From Pictodentalium vernedei (lineage: Eukaryota; Mollusca; Scaphopoda; Dentaliida; Dentaliidae): a stretch of DNA of 64,000 nucleotides. Position 1 is the first letter of the stretch. Every line of letters starts with the position of its first letter. This document shows, piece by piece, positions 1-10,900 of this stretch. The stretch covers positions 32,937,128 through 33,001,127 of the forward strand of contig CM062294.1 in NCBI GenBank assembly GCA_031216915.1. The letters run 5' to 3'. The notes under the pieces are model-generated. The model did not search any database, was not told the origin of the DNA, and worked only from the letters and a program-made list of their open reading frames with translations. A program made the translations under genes and the position numbers.

Positions 1-133
1 TACTCTACAACCCATATGCAATTAACAGATCAAATTTGTACTGAAGGTATGGTAAATGGTTTTGTGTTTGAAAATTATATTCAATTAAAAGGGATATACA
101 ATTAAGAGATATCCAATTAAGTGGGCTCCACTG
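1..133 (+). mobile_element. pogo-type MITE, right end only
   Basis: The sequence matches the right half of the elements at 21116-21544 and 57988-58990 (TTCAATTAACAGG-like stretches, then TTAAGTGGGCTCCACTG). It ends in CTCCACTG followed by TA, as expected for a Tc1/mariner (pogo/Tigger) element with a TA target site. It is cut by the window edge. Family assignment rests on the CAGTGGA-type terminus and TA target; no transposase is present. Confidence 0.55.
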
Positions 134-135
134 TA

Positions 136-1602
136 TCTGCTATACACATCCGATACCACTGTCTGCCAAATATAATGCCAAACATAATGACAGATGAAAA
201 TGTAGGATAGGAGTTTTCAGTATCTGCTATATACACCCGGCAACACTGTCTGCCAAACATAATGACAGATGAAAATGCAGGATAGGAGTTGTCAGTATCT
301 GCTCTATACACCTAGCAACACTGTCTGCCAAACATAATGACAGATGAAAATGTAGGATAGGAGTTTTCAGTATCTGCTATATACACCCGCAACACTGTCT
401 GCCAAACATAATGACAGATGAAAATGCAGGATAGGAGTTTCCAGTATCTGCTATATACACCTGGCAACACTGTCTGCCAAACATAATGACAGATGAAAAT
501 GTAGGATAGGAGTTTTCAGTATCTGCTATATACACCCGGCAACACTGTCTGCCAAACATAATGACAGATGAAAATGTAGGATACGAGTTTCCAGTATCTG
601 CTATATACACCTGGCAACACTGTCTGCCAAACATAATGACAGATGAAAATGTAGGATAGGAGTTTTCAGTATCTGCTATATACACCCGGCAACACTGTCT
701 GCCAAACATAATGACAGATGAAAATGTAGGATACGAGTTTCCAGTATCTGCTATATACACCTGGCAACACTGTCTGCCAAACATAATGACAGATGAAAAT
801 GTAGGATAGGAGTTTTCAGTATCTGCTATATACACCCGGCAACACTGTCTGCCAAACATAATGACAGATGAAAATGTAGGATACGAGTTTCCAGTATCTG
901 CTATATACACCTGGCAACACTGTCTGCCAAACATAATGACAGATGAAAATGTAGGATAGGAGTTTTCAGTATCTGCTATATACACCCGCAACACTGTCTG
1001 CCAAACATAATGACAGATGAAAATGCAGGATAGGAGTTTCCAGTATCTGCTATATACACCTGGCAACACTGTCTGCCAAACATAATGACAGATGAAAATG
1101 TAGGATAGGAGTTTTCAGTATCTGCTATATACACCCGGCAACACTGTCTGCCAAACATAATGACAGATGAAAATGTAGGATACGAGTTTCCAGTATCTGC
1201 TATATACACCTGGCAACACTGTCTGCCAAACATAATGACAGATGAAAATGTAGGATAGGAGTTTTCAGTATCTGCTATATACACCCGGCAACACTGTCTG
1301 CCAAACATAATGACACATGAAAATGCAGAATAGGAGTTTCCAGTATCTGCTATATACACCTGGCAACACTGTCTGCCAAACATAATGACAGATGAAAATG
1401 TAGGATAGGAGTTTTCAGTATCTGCTATATACACCCGGCAACACTGTCTGCCAAACATAATGACACATGAAAATGCAGAATAGGAGTTTTCAGTATCTGC
1501 TATATACACCTAGCCACACTGTCTGCCAAACATAATGACAGATGAAAATGTAGGATAGGAGTTTTCAGTATCTGCTATATATACCTGGCAACACTGTCAA
1601 GC
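136..1602. repeat. 75-bp minisatellite, about 19 copies
   Basis: The unit starts CAACACTGTCTGCC and recurs at 540, 615 and 690. Two unit types (GATAGGAGTTTTCAG...CCCGG and GATACGAGTTTCCAG...CCTGG) alternate, giving a 150-bp dimer over about 540-960. A 74-bp variant lacking one G sits at 386 and again at 985, 599 bp apart, so a block of about eight units was partly duplicated. Since 75 is a multiple of three, the minus strand stays open for up to 230 codons, which I read as a by-product. Some late units carry GACACATG and GCAGAATAGG variants. Confidence 0.9.
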
Positions 1603-2146
1603 AAACAAGTTTTTGCATTGAAAATTTCAGATGCAATTGCACTCCCAAGCAATCTGAGGAGGCAACTGTTTTGCACTCCTTCATTTTCTAGATTGGCAGG
1701 CCTGCATTTGGTTGCATAAAAAGGTGAAATTCGGGAAAAGAATGGACTCTGAAAATCTGGAAATTTCAGAATTCTGTCAAATTCCAGAAAACTTACATCC
1801 CCTGACCACAATCACTGGAAAATACCACTCAATTAGAAATTGGATCAGTTTGTTTATAAATTACTCCCAAGTTGAATCAAATAGAATAGAGCTTTGGTGA
1901 CTAATTGTAATTAGGAGGGAGACTGTTTTTTGAGACAAACTCCAAACTTGATCTGTCATTGATTTATTTCACTATTATTTTGTATTAATGGCATCGCATC
2001 AAACAGAACTCATGTTTCTACATTAAAGGTGTTGTCAGTAAAGTTTCCAATATCACATCAGAAAACAATGAGTGATAAATCAGAGAGTATGAAATCAAAG
2101 TCACATTCCCACATAACTTTCCTCTTTTTTGTTGTTTTTAATGAAC
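1603..2146. other. unassigned sequence
   Basis: No repeat seen elsewhere in the window, no coding signature and no RNA gene recognised. It ends at the 8-bp target duplication (2147-2154) of the hAT element. Confidence 0.5.
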
Positions 2147-2222
2147 AATGTAATCAGGATTGGGAGCAGTTAACGTTTCAAACGTTAACATGTTAAATTA
2201 TTTTAACGTTAAAAACATTTAA

Positions 2223-4647
2223 CCCTTTACCCAACATAACGGCCAAAACCGGCCAGCGCTATTCTCAAAAATCGCCAATTAATTTTCATTATATTTTTCA
2301 TTTTTAGCTCAACTTTGACGAAGTCAAATTTGAGCTATTGTCATGGCCCGTCGTCCGTCGTCCGTCTGTCCGTCCGTCCGTCTGTCCGTATGTCAACAAT
2401 TGGCTATGGCTCGGGCTAGAGGTCGTATTTATGAACCAATCTTTACGAAACTTCTTATGTACCTTTGTTATGACCCTGGGACGGGAACGAGTGTTTTTAG
2501 GTGTGGTCCGAAATTCAAGATGGCTGCCAGTGGCCATTTTGTACCGATGATGCAAAAATCAGTTTTTTGTACAGAACTTCTGTATGAAAGTTCTGATTTG
2601 AATAAAGTTTTGTATAAATGTTTAGTACCATGGTATACATCACATATAATACGGGTTTTTTTCTCGTGCGTAAATTATGCAAATTAGTCTGACTTTGATT
2701 TATTTAGTGTTACTTTCAGAGCTGTAAGTGCCAAGCTGCTATGGCTCGGGCTAGAGGCCGTATTTATGAACCGATCTTTACGAAACTTCTTGGGTACCTT
2801 TGTTATGACCGTGGGACGAGAATGAGTGTTTTTGGGTGTGGTCCGAAATTCAAGATGGCTGCCAGCTGCCATTTTGTACCGACGATGCAGAAATCTGTTT
2901 TTTGTACAGAACTTCCATATGAAAGCTCTGATTTGAATAATTTTTTGTATGAATGTTTAGTACCATGGGATACATCACATATAATACGGGTTTTTTTCTC
3001 GTACATAAATTGTGCAAATTAGACCAATTTTGATGTTTTTTGGGGTTACCTTCAGCACTGTAAGTGCAAATGCCAATACGGCTCGGGCTAGAGGCCGTAT
3101 TTATGAACCGATCTTTACGAAACTTCTTGGGTACCTTTGGTATCACCGTGGGACGAGAACGAGTGTTTTGGGGTCCGGTCCGAAATTCAAGATGGCCGAT
3201 GGCAGCCATTTTGTACAAAATTAGGTGCAATCAGATTTTTGCACAGAACTTCCATATGAAAGCCCTGATTTGAATAATTTTTTTGTGTGAATGTTTAGTA
3301 CCATGGGATGCATCACATATAATACAGGTTTTTTTCTCGTGCAGAAATTATGCAAATTAGATGAACTTTGATTTTTTCAGTGCGACTTACACACAGTAAG
3401 TACACATGTCAATACGGCTCAGACTAGAGTCTGTATTTATGAACTGATCTTCACGAAATGTCTTGGGTACCTTTGTTATCACCTTGGGACGAGAACGAGT
3501 GTTTCTGGGTGCGGTCTAAAATTCAAGATGGCTGCTAGTGGCCATTTTGTACCGAAATTAGGTCTAATCAGTTTTTTGTACACAACTTCTATACAGCTCA
3601 GACTAGAGGCCATATTTATGAACCAATCTTTACGAAACTTCTTGGGTACCTTTGTTATCACCGTGGGATGAGAGCGAGTGTTTTTGGGTGTGGTCCAAAA
3701 TTCAAGATGGCCACCAGCAGCCATTTTGTACCAAAATTAGTGCAATCAGTCTTTTGTATAGAACTTCTGTATGAAAGTTCTGATTTTAATAAATTTTTGT
3801 ATGAATGTTTAGTAACATGGAATACATCACATATTGTAAGGGTTTTTTTTTCGTGCAGAAATTATGCAAATTAGATGAACTTTGATTTATTCAGTGCTAC
3901 TTACACAATGTAAGCACACATGTCAATACGGCTCAGGGTAGAGGCTGTATTTATGAACCGATCTTCACAAAACTTCTTGGGTACCTTTGTTATCTCCTTG
4001 GGATGAGAATGAGTGTTTCTGGGTACGGTCCAAAATTCAAGATGGCTGCCAGTGGCCATTTTGTACCGAAATTAGGTCCAATCAGTTTTTTGTCACAAGT
4101 TCTATACAGCTCGTATTTATGAACTGATCTTCACAAAACTTCTTGAGTACTTTTGTTTTCACCTTGGGACAGGAACGAGTATGTTTTGGGGTGCCTTTGT
4201 TATCATTGTGCTATGAGAACAAATATTTTGGGGTTCAGTCAGACCCACTCTGGGACTCAAAGATTTTTTCTAGTTCAGCATCTGACTGTCACCCACCTTT
4301 ACAATACTTTACCTATACATTTGTTACAGGCAACGGTCAGTATTTATGTACAGACCGTTACAATACTTTATATGTACCTTTGTTATCAGGTCATTACCTA
4401 GATGTTTGTCATTGCTGTGTCACATACTATACATGTACATGTCTTTGTCTTGACAAGTTGAGCTACAGTGTCATTGACACTTTCATTTGTCTCAAAAACA
4501 TAAGTTATGACCCCTCGTTGGAACGAGCTCGTCGAGCTCGTTCCAACGAGGGGTCATAACCTATGTTTTTGAGACAAAAAATAAAAAATATTAGTTATTC
4601 AAGAATTATATTTGTAAGTGTCGTCTGCTTTTCAGGTTAGGAAAGGG
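2223..4647 (+). mobile_element. piggyBac-type MITE (subfamily 1) interrupted by a Helentron-like element
   Basis: It begins CCCTTTACCCAACATAACGG and ends GAAAGGG, flanked by TTAA at 2219-2222 and 4648-4651. The centre (about 4508-4560) is a near-perfect palindrome built on GGAACGAGCTCG with a CTATGTTTTTGAGACA arm. TTAA targets with CCC termini fit piggyBac. The same element recurs uninterrupted at 31070-31313, 34509-34726, 50511-50744 and 53338-53522, which allows exact definition of the insertion inside this copy. Confidence 0.85.
2306..4487 (+). mobile_element. Helentron-like non-autonomous element, family A, copy 1
   Basis: The 5' end is a hairpin (AGCTCAA-TTTGAC, loop GAA, GTCAAA-TTGAGCT) after a T run, followed by a (CGTC)n-like microsatellite, a tandem core with a unit of about 336 bp (starts near 2406, 2741, 3078), and a 3' end with AAGTTGAGCT (inverted copy of the 5' start) and the palindrome GTGTCATTGACAC. 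It sits inside a piggyBac-type MITE. Removing it restores TTTCATTTTTTGTCTC, as in uninterrupted MITE copies, with no target duplication. Short ORFs inside are non-coding by-products. Similar to bivalve 'pearl' and Helentron-associated elements by architecture; that name is inference. Confidence 0.75.
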
Positions 4648-4739
4648 TTAACCAAGTTAATAACATTTAACTTTGAAGATTATATTTGTATAATACGTAG
4701 TATTGCGATTGCATCGTTACCTTGTGTTTACTCAAGCTG

Positions 4740-5021
4740 GATTGTGCGTGCCGATGGCATCAAATTTTGCACCATTTGACAAAATTGAAGAACACAAATA
4801 ATTTAGATGTCCCATTGATTTGGTGGAGAGACCATGAAGCCCTCTTCCCAACATTGGCAAAGTTGGCCCACTGATATTTGGTACGTGATACAGCAATATC
4901 AGCTTCATTTGAATGCCTATTTTCCATATATGGACTAGTATTCGGGCAACGGCAGATGTCTCTTTCTAAAGATACATCCGCAGCAATTATATTCTTAAAT
5001 GAAAACATCGCTGAATTTTAG
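4740..5021 (+). pseudogene. hAT transposase C-terminal dimerisation domain, decayed
   Basis: Read in the frame of the TAG at 5019-5021, the translation contains LDVPLIWWRDH, LFPTLAKLA, then after one in-frame TGA (about 4872) YLVRDTAISASFECLFS and AIIFLNEN. The order W-W-x-x-H, F-P-x-L-A-x-L-A, A-S-x-S-x-E-x-x-F-S and a final L-N-E-N is the well-known hATC domain that mediates transposase dimerisation. It lies in the correct orientation just inside the 3' inverted repeat of the hAT element. The usual Arg after SAS-E is Cys here. Only about 80 residues remain of a protein that is usually 500-700. Confidence 0.82.
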
Positions 5022-5064
5022 AATTTACGATAACCTGAGGGAACTATATTAACTACTTGTCCCC

Positions 5065-5130
5065 TGAGTTCCAATGTGTTCTATGTGCCAGTAGGCTGCC
5101 AGTAGACACATAGAACACATTGGAACTCAA
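5065..5130. repeat. palindrome inside the hAT element
   Basis: Two arms of about 26 bp (GAGTTCCAATGTG... and its complement) flank a short spacer. It lies between the transposase stop and the 3' inverted repeat. Confidence 0.8.
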
Positions 5131-5319
5131 GAGACGAACTGTGCATAAGTTCAATCGTATTCAAATTCAAATCAATAAAAATGGCTGAAGTTATTAAAAT
5201 TTTGTTCATTTTAACATTTAACATCATTTAACTTGTTAACGCAGAATTATTTAACATGTTGGAAAATTTTTAACTCCTCGCAACCCTGAATGTAATTACT
5301 AAGCACCCTGGATTTTTAA

Positions 5320-5551
5320 CCTTTTACCTAACGAGGCAGACGTAGCCACCCACATAATATGCCACATTAGCAGATGAAAAAATATTATTTTTCCAAAAAG
5401 TTCAATAAAACTAAAACATGTGACTCCTCACTGGAAGAGCTTGACAAGCTCGCTCCATAGAGGGGTGGCACATGATCTGATTTTCATTAAATCTTTTGAA
5501 AAAATTTAAAAAATAATAATTAAAATAATAAATTTTCATATCGTCTGTTAA
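5320..5551 (+). mobile_element. piggyBac-type MITE (subfamily 2), 3' truncated
   Basis: TTAA at 5316-5319 is followed by CCTTTTACCTAACGAGGCAG, then the subfamily 2 body (AAAAAATATTATTTTTC, CATGTGACTCCTCACTGG) and a degraded central palindrome around GAGCTTGACAAGCTCG. It stops at TCGTCTG, where intact copies continue to GGGTAAAGGG. A second MITE abuts it. Confidence 0.7.
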
Positions 5552-5555
5552 TTAA

Positions 5556-5728
5556 CACTTTGCATTCCGATGTCAAAAGATTCAAAATTTCAAGCTACAA
5601 ATTCAGTCTTGTTCGACGGGGCTCAATAAGCTCCGTCTAACAAGATTGAACTGATTCAGTTTCTAGTTGCATTATGGGGAAAATTTGTAGCTTGAAATTT
5701 TGGTATTTTGACATCAGAGAAGAGAGTG
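5556..5728 (+). mobile_element. piggyBac-type MITE (subfamily 3)
   Basis: Ends share GATGTCAAAA and TTTTGACATC, and the interior is a palindrome containing CAGTCTTGTT and AACAAGATTG. It matches the intact copy at 52831-53033. TTAA precedes it (5552-5555); the right flank is TAAC. Confidence 0.65.
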
Positions 5729-5837
5729 TAACAAGAGCTCAGGACATTGATTCTGATTGTTTTGTGTTCTTGAAATACTCTTCATGCTAATTAAAGCTCT
5801 AGGAGCTTGGTGCCACTTTGCACTGATGTACATTACA

Positions 5838-6276
5838 TTGAATTCAGATTGTCACTTAAACACATTACCTGTGATTACAGTGGTATTTATTTATTTATTT
5901 ATTTATTTAATTATTTATTTCCGCCCAGGCCGCCCCACATTGTGTCCAAAGCACTTTATCCTAGTTGCCTACATGGCGGCATGATGATGCTCTGTACTAA
6001 GGCATACTTCATGTCAATGGTGCACATGTCTTCAACTGCTGTAACCCTGTTGAGTGAAGCTTGAACAAAGTTAGAATGTTGAGCTGACCGCTGCTCGTTG
6101 ATGCTCGGTGGTTCTCTCCAGGTACCGGTACTCTGGCTTCCTCCACCTGTAAAACTGTCACAGTCACGATTAGCCATTGTTCATAAGTATGTGACCTTAA
6201 AACACCAAGAAATAAAATAAATTGGGTTCAGGTTGTCAGTTGAACACATTGCCTGTGATTACAATGGTATTTATTC
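5838..6276. repeat. imperfect 55-bp direct repeats flanking a SINE
   Basis: About 5838-5890 and 6221-6276 share GTCA-TT-AACACATT-CCTGTGATTACA-TGGTATTTATT with several mismatches. They bracket the TTTA tract and the SINE at 5926-6220. Too long for a normal SINE target duplication, so probably an older local duplication. Confidence 0.55.
5926..6220 (+). mobile_element. SINE, head degraded
   Basis: The body has TTGTGTCCAAAGCACTTTATCC, CTAAGGCATACTTCATGTC and TCGGTGGTTCTCTCC. The tail has GATTAGCCATTGTTCATAAG and GTGACCTTAAAACACCAA. It matches the better copies at 17963 and 35784-36179, but the tRNA-like head is mostly lost. A TTTA tract (5881-5925) precedes it. Confidence 0.75.
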
Positions 6277-6287
6277 TTTTTTTTATT

Positions 6288-7953
6288 AGCTCAACTTTGA
6301 CGAAGTCAAATTTGAGCTATTGTCATGGCCCGTCGTCCGTCGGTCCATCTGTCCGTCCGTCCGTCTGTCCGTACGTCAACAATTGGCTATGGCTCGGGCT
6401 AGAGGTCGTATTTATGAACCGATCTTTACGAAACTTCTTGTGTACCTTTGTTATGACCCTGGGACGGGAACGAGTGTTTTTAGGTGCGGTCCGATCTTCA
6501 AGATGGCTGTCAGCGGCCATTTTGTACCGATGATGCAAAAATCAGTTTTTTGTACAGAACTTCTGTATGAAAGTTCTGATTTGAATAAAGTTTTGTATAA
6601 ATGTTTAGTACCATGGGATACAACACATATAATACGGGTTTTTTTCTCGTGCGTAAATTATGCAAATTAGACTGACTTTGATTTATTTAGTGTTACTTTC
6701 AGAGCTTAAGTGCCAAGCTGCTATGGATCGGGCTAGAGGCCGTATTTATGAACCAATCTTTACGAAACTTCTTGGGTACCTTTGTTATGACCGTGGGATG
6801 AGAACGAGTGTTTTTGGGTGCAGTCCGAATTTCAAGATGGCTGCCAGCAGCCATTTTGTACCGACGATGCAGAAATTTTTTTTTTGTACAGAACTTCCAT
6901 ATGAAAGCTCTGATTTGAATAATTTTTCGTATGAATGTTTAGTACCATGAGATACATTACATATCATATGGGTTTTTTTCTCGTGCTTATATTATGCAAA
7001 TTAGACTAACTTTGATTTATTTAGTGTTACTTTCAGCACTGTAAGTGCAAATCCCTATACGGCTCGGGCTAGAGGCCGTATTTATGAACCGATCTTTACG
7101 AAACATCATGGGTACCTTTGTTATCACTGTGAGACGAGAACGATTGTTTTGGGGTCTGGTCGGAAATTCAAGATGGCCGCTGGCAGCCATTTTGTACCAA
7201 AATTAGTGCAATCAGTCTTTTGTACAGAACTTCTGTATGAAAGTTCTGATTTGAAAAAATTTTTGTATGAATGTTTAGTAACATGGAATACATCACATAT
7301 AGTACGGGTTTTTTTCTCGTGCAGAAATTATGCAAATTAGATGAACTTTGATTTATTCAGTGCTACTTATACACTGTAAGTGCACATGTCAATACGGCTC
7401 GGGCTAGAGGCTGTATTTATGAACCGATCTTCACAAAACTTCTTGGGTACCTTTGTTATCACCTTGGGATGAGAACGAGTGTTTCTAGGTGCGGTCCAAA
7501 ATTCAAGATGGCTGCCAGTGGCCATTTTGTACCGAAATTAGGTCAAATCAGTTTTTTGTCACAACTTCTACACAGCTCATATTTGTGAACTGATCTTCAC
7601 AAAACTTCTTGGGTACCTTTGTTTTCACCTTGGGACAGGAATGAGTGTGTTTTGGGGTGCCTTTGTTATCACTGTGCTATGAGAACAAATATTTTGGGGT
7701 TCAGTCAGACCCACTCTGGGACTAAAGATTTTTTTCTAGTTTAACAACTGACTGTCACCCACCTTTACAATACTTTACCTATACATTTGTTACAGGCAAC
7801 GGTCAGTATTTATGTACAGACCGTTACAATACTTTATATGTACCTTTGTTATCAGGTCATTACCTAGATGTTTGTCATGGCTGTGTCACATACTATACAT
7901 GTACATGTCTTTGTCTTGACAAATTGAGCTACAGTGTCATTGACACGTTCATT
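6288..7953 (+). mobile_element. Helentron-like element, family A, copy 2
   Basis: Same 5' hairpin as copy 1 (AGCTCAACTTTGACGAAGTC), CGTC-type microsatellite, core units of about 336 bp, and a 3' end of AAATTGAGCT plus GTGTCATTGACAC. Shorter than copy 1, with fewer core units. A family B element begins 12 bp downstream. Confidence 0.75.
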
Positions 7954-7965
7954 TTATTTATTTTT

Positions 7966-10900
7966 AGCTCACCTGAGCGAAGCTCAAGGGGAGCTTTACT
8001 AATCACCTTCTGTCCGGCGTCCGGCGTCCGTCGTCCGTCGTCGTCCGTCCAGCGTTAACTTTACATTATCGACTTCTCCTCCTAAACCACTAGCCCAATT
8101 TTATTCAAATGTTGACTAAATGTTTATTACCTAATGCCAATTCAGACTTGTTCAAATGAAGTTGCCCCTCCTCCTGGGTGGTGCCACTCCCCCAAGGGGC
8201 ACCAAAATCTTTGTAAATCTTCTTCTCATGAACCAGCAGTAGCAGAGACTTGATATATGGTGTGCAGCTTTCGTTTGAGGTGTAGACTCAGATTTGTTCA
8301 AGAGAAGTTTGTGGGGCTATACTTGGCGTCGTTATGGGAGGGGCAAAATTTTTTGCCCCACCCAAAATTTCTATTTTCCAAACCGAGAGGCTGATTTGAA
8401 CCAAATTTTATATGAGGGCTTATTGGGTCATGAGTACTTGATTTATGCAAAAAAAAAAATTCCCGCAGCCCTGTGGGAACCGCAGGAGCTAAAAGTAGAA
8501 AAAATTTAAAACGTCCATATCTCCAAAACTGCACGGCATTGAGAATTTTTATTTGGTGTGCAGCTTCCTTAGGACCAACAGAAAGGATTGGTAAAAAAAA
8601 ATTGCCATCGGTTTTATCATAGGGTACAGTTTCGGGACTTTTGAAAAAGTGCTGAGTCAGCACTTTTTTAATACTGTAGGCAATGGGAAAAACATTAAAA
8701 AATCTTCTTCTCCAGTTCCAGCGGGCAGAATCTTTTGATATTTGGTATGCAACATTGTAGGGTGGATCTGATTCAAGTTTGTTCAAATCGGTCCCCTGGG
8801 TTCATATTTGGGCTCAGTATATGAGCCCAATTTCGAACTTAGTGCATTTCAGGCAAATTTCTTAAAAAATCTTCTTCTCCAGATCCAGCAGGCAGAATCG
8901 TTTGATATTTGGTATGCAACATTGTGGGGTGGATCTGATTCAAGTTTGTTCAAATCGGCCCCCTGGGTTTATATTTGGGCTCAGTATAGGAGCCCAAATT
9001 TGAACTTACTGCATTTCAGGCAAATTTCTTTGAAAATCTTCTTCTCCAGATCCAGCAGGCAGAATCTTTTGATATTTGGCATGCAACATTGTAGGGTGGA
9101 TCTGATTCAAGTTTGTTCAAATCGGCTCCCTAGATTCATATTTGGGCTCACTATAGGAGCTCGAATTCGAACTTAGTGCATTTCAGGCAAATTTCTTCAA
9201 AAATCTTCTTCTCCAGGTCCAGCAGGCAGAATCTTTTGACATTTGGTATGCAACGTTGCGGGGTAGATCTGATTCAAGTTTGTTCAAATTGGCCCCCTGG
9301 ATTCATATTTGGGCTTACTATAGAAGCCCGAATTCGAACTTAGTGCATTTCAGGCAAATTTCTTAAAAACCTTCTTCTCCAGATCCAGCTGGTAGAATCT
9401 TTTCATATTTGGTAAGCAACATTGTGGGGTGGAATTGATTCAAGTTTGTTCAAATCGGCTCCCTGGGTTAATATTTGGGCTCAGTATAGGAGCCCGATTT
9501 CGAACTTAGTGCATTTCAGGCAAATTTCTTAAAAAATCTTCTTCTCCAGATCCAGCAGGCAGAATCTTTTGATATTTGGTATGCAACATTGTGGGATGGA
9601 TCTGATTCAAGTTTGTTCAAATCGGCTTCCTAGATTCATATTTGGGCTCACTATAGAAGCTCGAATTTGAACTTAGTGCATTTCATGCAAATTTCTTAAA
9701 AAATCTTCTTCTCCAGATCCAGCAGGCAGAATCTTTTCATATTTGGTAAGCAACATTGTGGGGTGGATCTGATTCAAGTTTGTTCAAATCGGCCCCCTGG
9801 GTTTATATTTGGGCTCAGTATAGGAGCCCAAATTTGAACTTAGTGCATTTCAAGCAAATTTATTAAAAAATCTTTTTCTCCAGATCCAGCAGGCAGAATC
9901 TTTTGATATTTGGTATGCAACATTGTGGGGTGGATCTGATTCAAGTTTGTTCAAATCGGCTTCCTAGATTCATATTTGGGCTCACTATAGAAGCTCGAAT
10001 TCGAACTTAGTGCATTTCAGGCAAATTTCTTAAAAAATTTTCTTCTCCAGATCCAGCAGGCAGAATCTTTTGATATTTGGTATGCAACATTGTGGGATGG
10101 ATCTGATGCAAATTTGTTCAAATCGGCTCCCTAGATTCATATTTGGGCTTACTATAGAAGCTCGAATTTGAACTTAGTGCATTTCAGGCAAATTTCTTAA
10201 AAAATCATCTTCTCCAGATCCAGCAGGCAGAATCTTTTGATGTTTGGTATGCAACATTGCGAGGTGGATCTGATTCAAGTTTGTTCAAATTGGCCCCCTG
10301 GATTCATATTTGGGCTCACTATAGAAGCTCGAATTCAAACTTAGTGCATTTCGGGCAAATTTCTTCAAAAATCTTCTTCTCCAGATCCAGCAGGCAGAAT
10401 CTTTTGATATTTGGTATGCAACATTGCGGGGTGGATCTGATTCAAGTTTGTTCAAATCGGCCATCTGGATTCATATTTGGGCTTAATATAGAAGCCCAAA
10501 TTCGCACTTAGTGCATTTCGGGCAAATTTATTAAAAAATCTTCTTCTCCAGATCCAGCAGGCAGAATCTTTTGATATTTGGTATGCAACATTGTGGGGTG
10601 GATCTGATTCAAGTTTGTTCAAATCGGCTTCCTAGCTTCATATTTGGGCTCACTATAGAAGCTCGAATTCGAACTTAGTGCATTTCAGGCAAATTTCTTA
10701 AAAAATCTTCTTCTCCAGATTCAGCTTCAGAATCTTTTCATATTTGGTAAGCAGCATTGTGGGGTGGATCTGATTCAAGTTTGTTCAAATCGGCCCCCTG
10801 GGTTTATATTTGGGCTCCGTATAGGAGCCCAAATTTTAACTTAGTGCATTTCAGGCATATTTCTTAAAAAATCTTCTTCTCCAGATCCAGCAGGCAGAAT

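Larger units (their letters stand above)
2155..5288 (+). mobile_element. hAT DNA transposon remnant carrying nested insertions
   Basis: Both ends are flanked by the identical 8-bp duplication AATGTAAT (2147-2154 and 5289-5296). The terminal inverted repeats are CAGGATTGGGAGCAGTTAAC on the left and, reverse-complemented, CAGGGTTGCGAGGAGTTAAA on the right. CAG termini and an 8-bp duplication are hallmarks of the hAT superfamily, and the remnant encodes a hAT dimerisation domain near its right end. About 2.4 kb is a nested piggyBac-type MITE plus a Helentron-like element, so the remaining hAT sequence is only about 0.7 kb and most of the transposase is gone. Confidence 0.88.

Noticed and set aside
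377-1509. Minus-strand ORFs of 230 and 177 codons with a 25-residue repeat
   Set aside because: By-product of a 75-bp minisatellite; frames end wherever a 74-bp unit occurs, and there is no start context.
2306-4487. 8-bp target duplication TTTCATTT around family A copy 1
   Set aside because: TTTCATT is part of the element's own 3' end, present in all A and C copies at unrelated sites.
2338-7340. ORFs reading CPSVRLSVCQQLAMARARGR and similar
   Set aside because: They come from the CGTC microsatellite and core of family A elements, recur in several frames and carry no domain.
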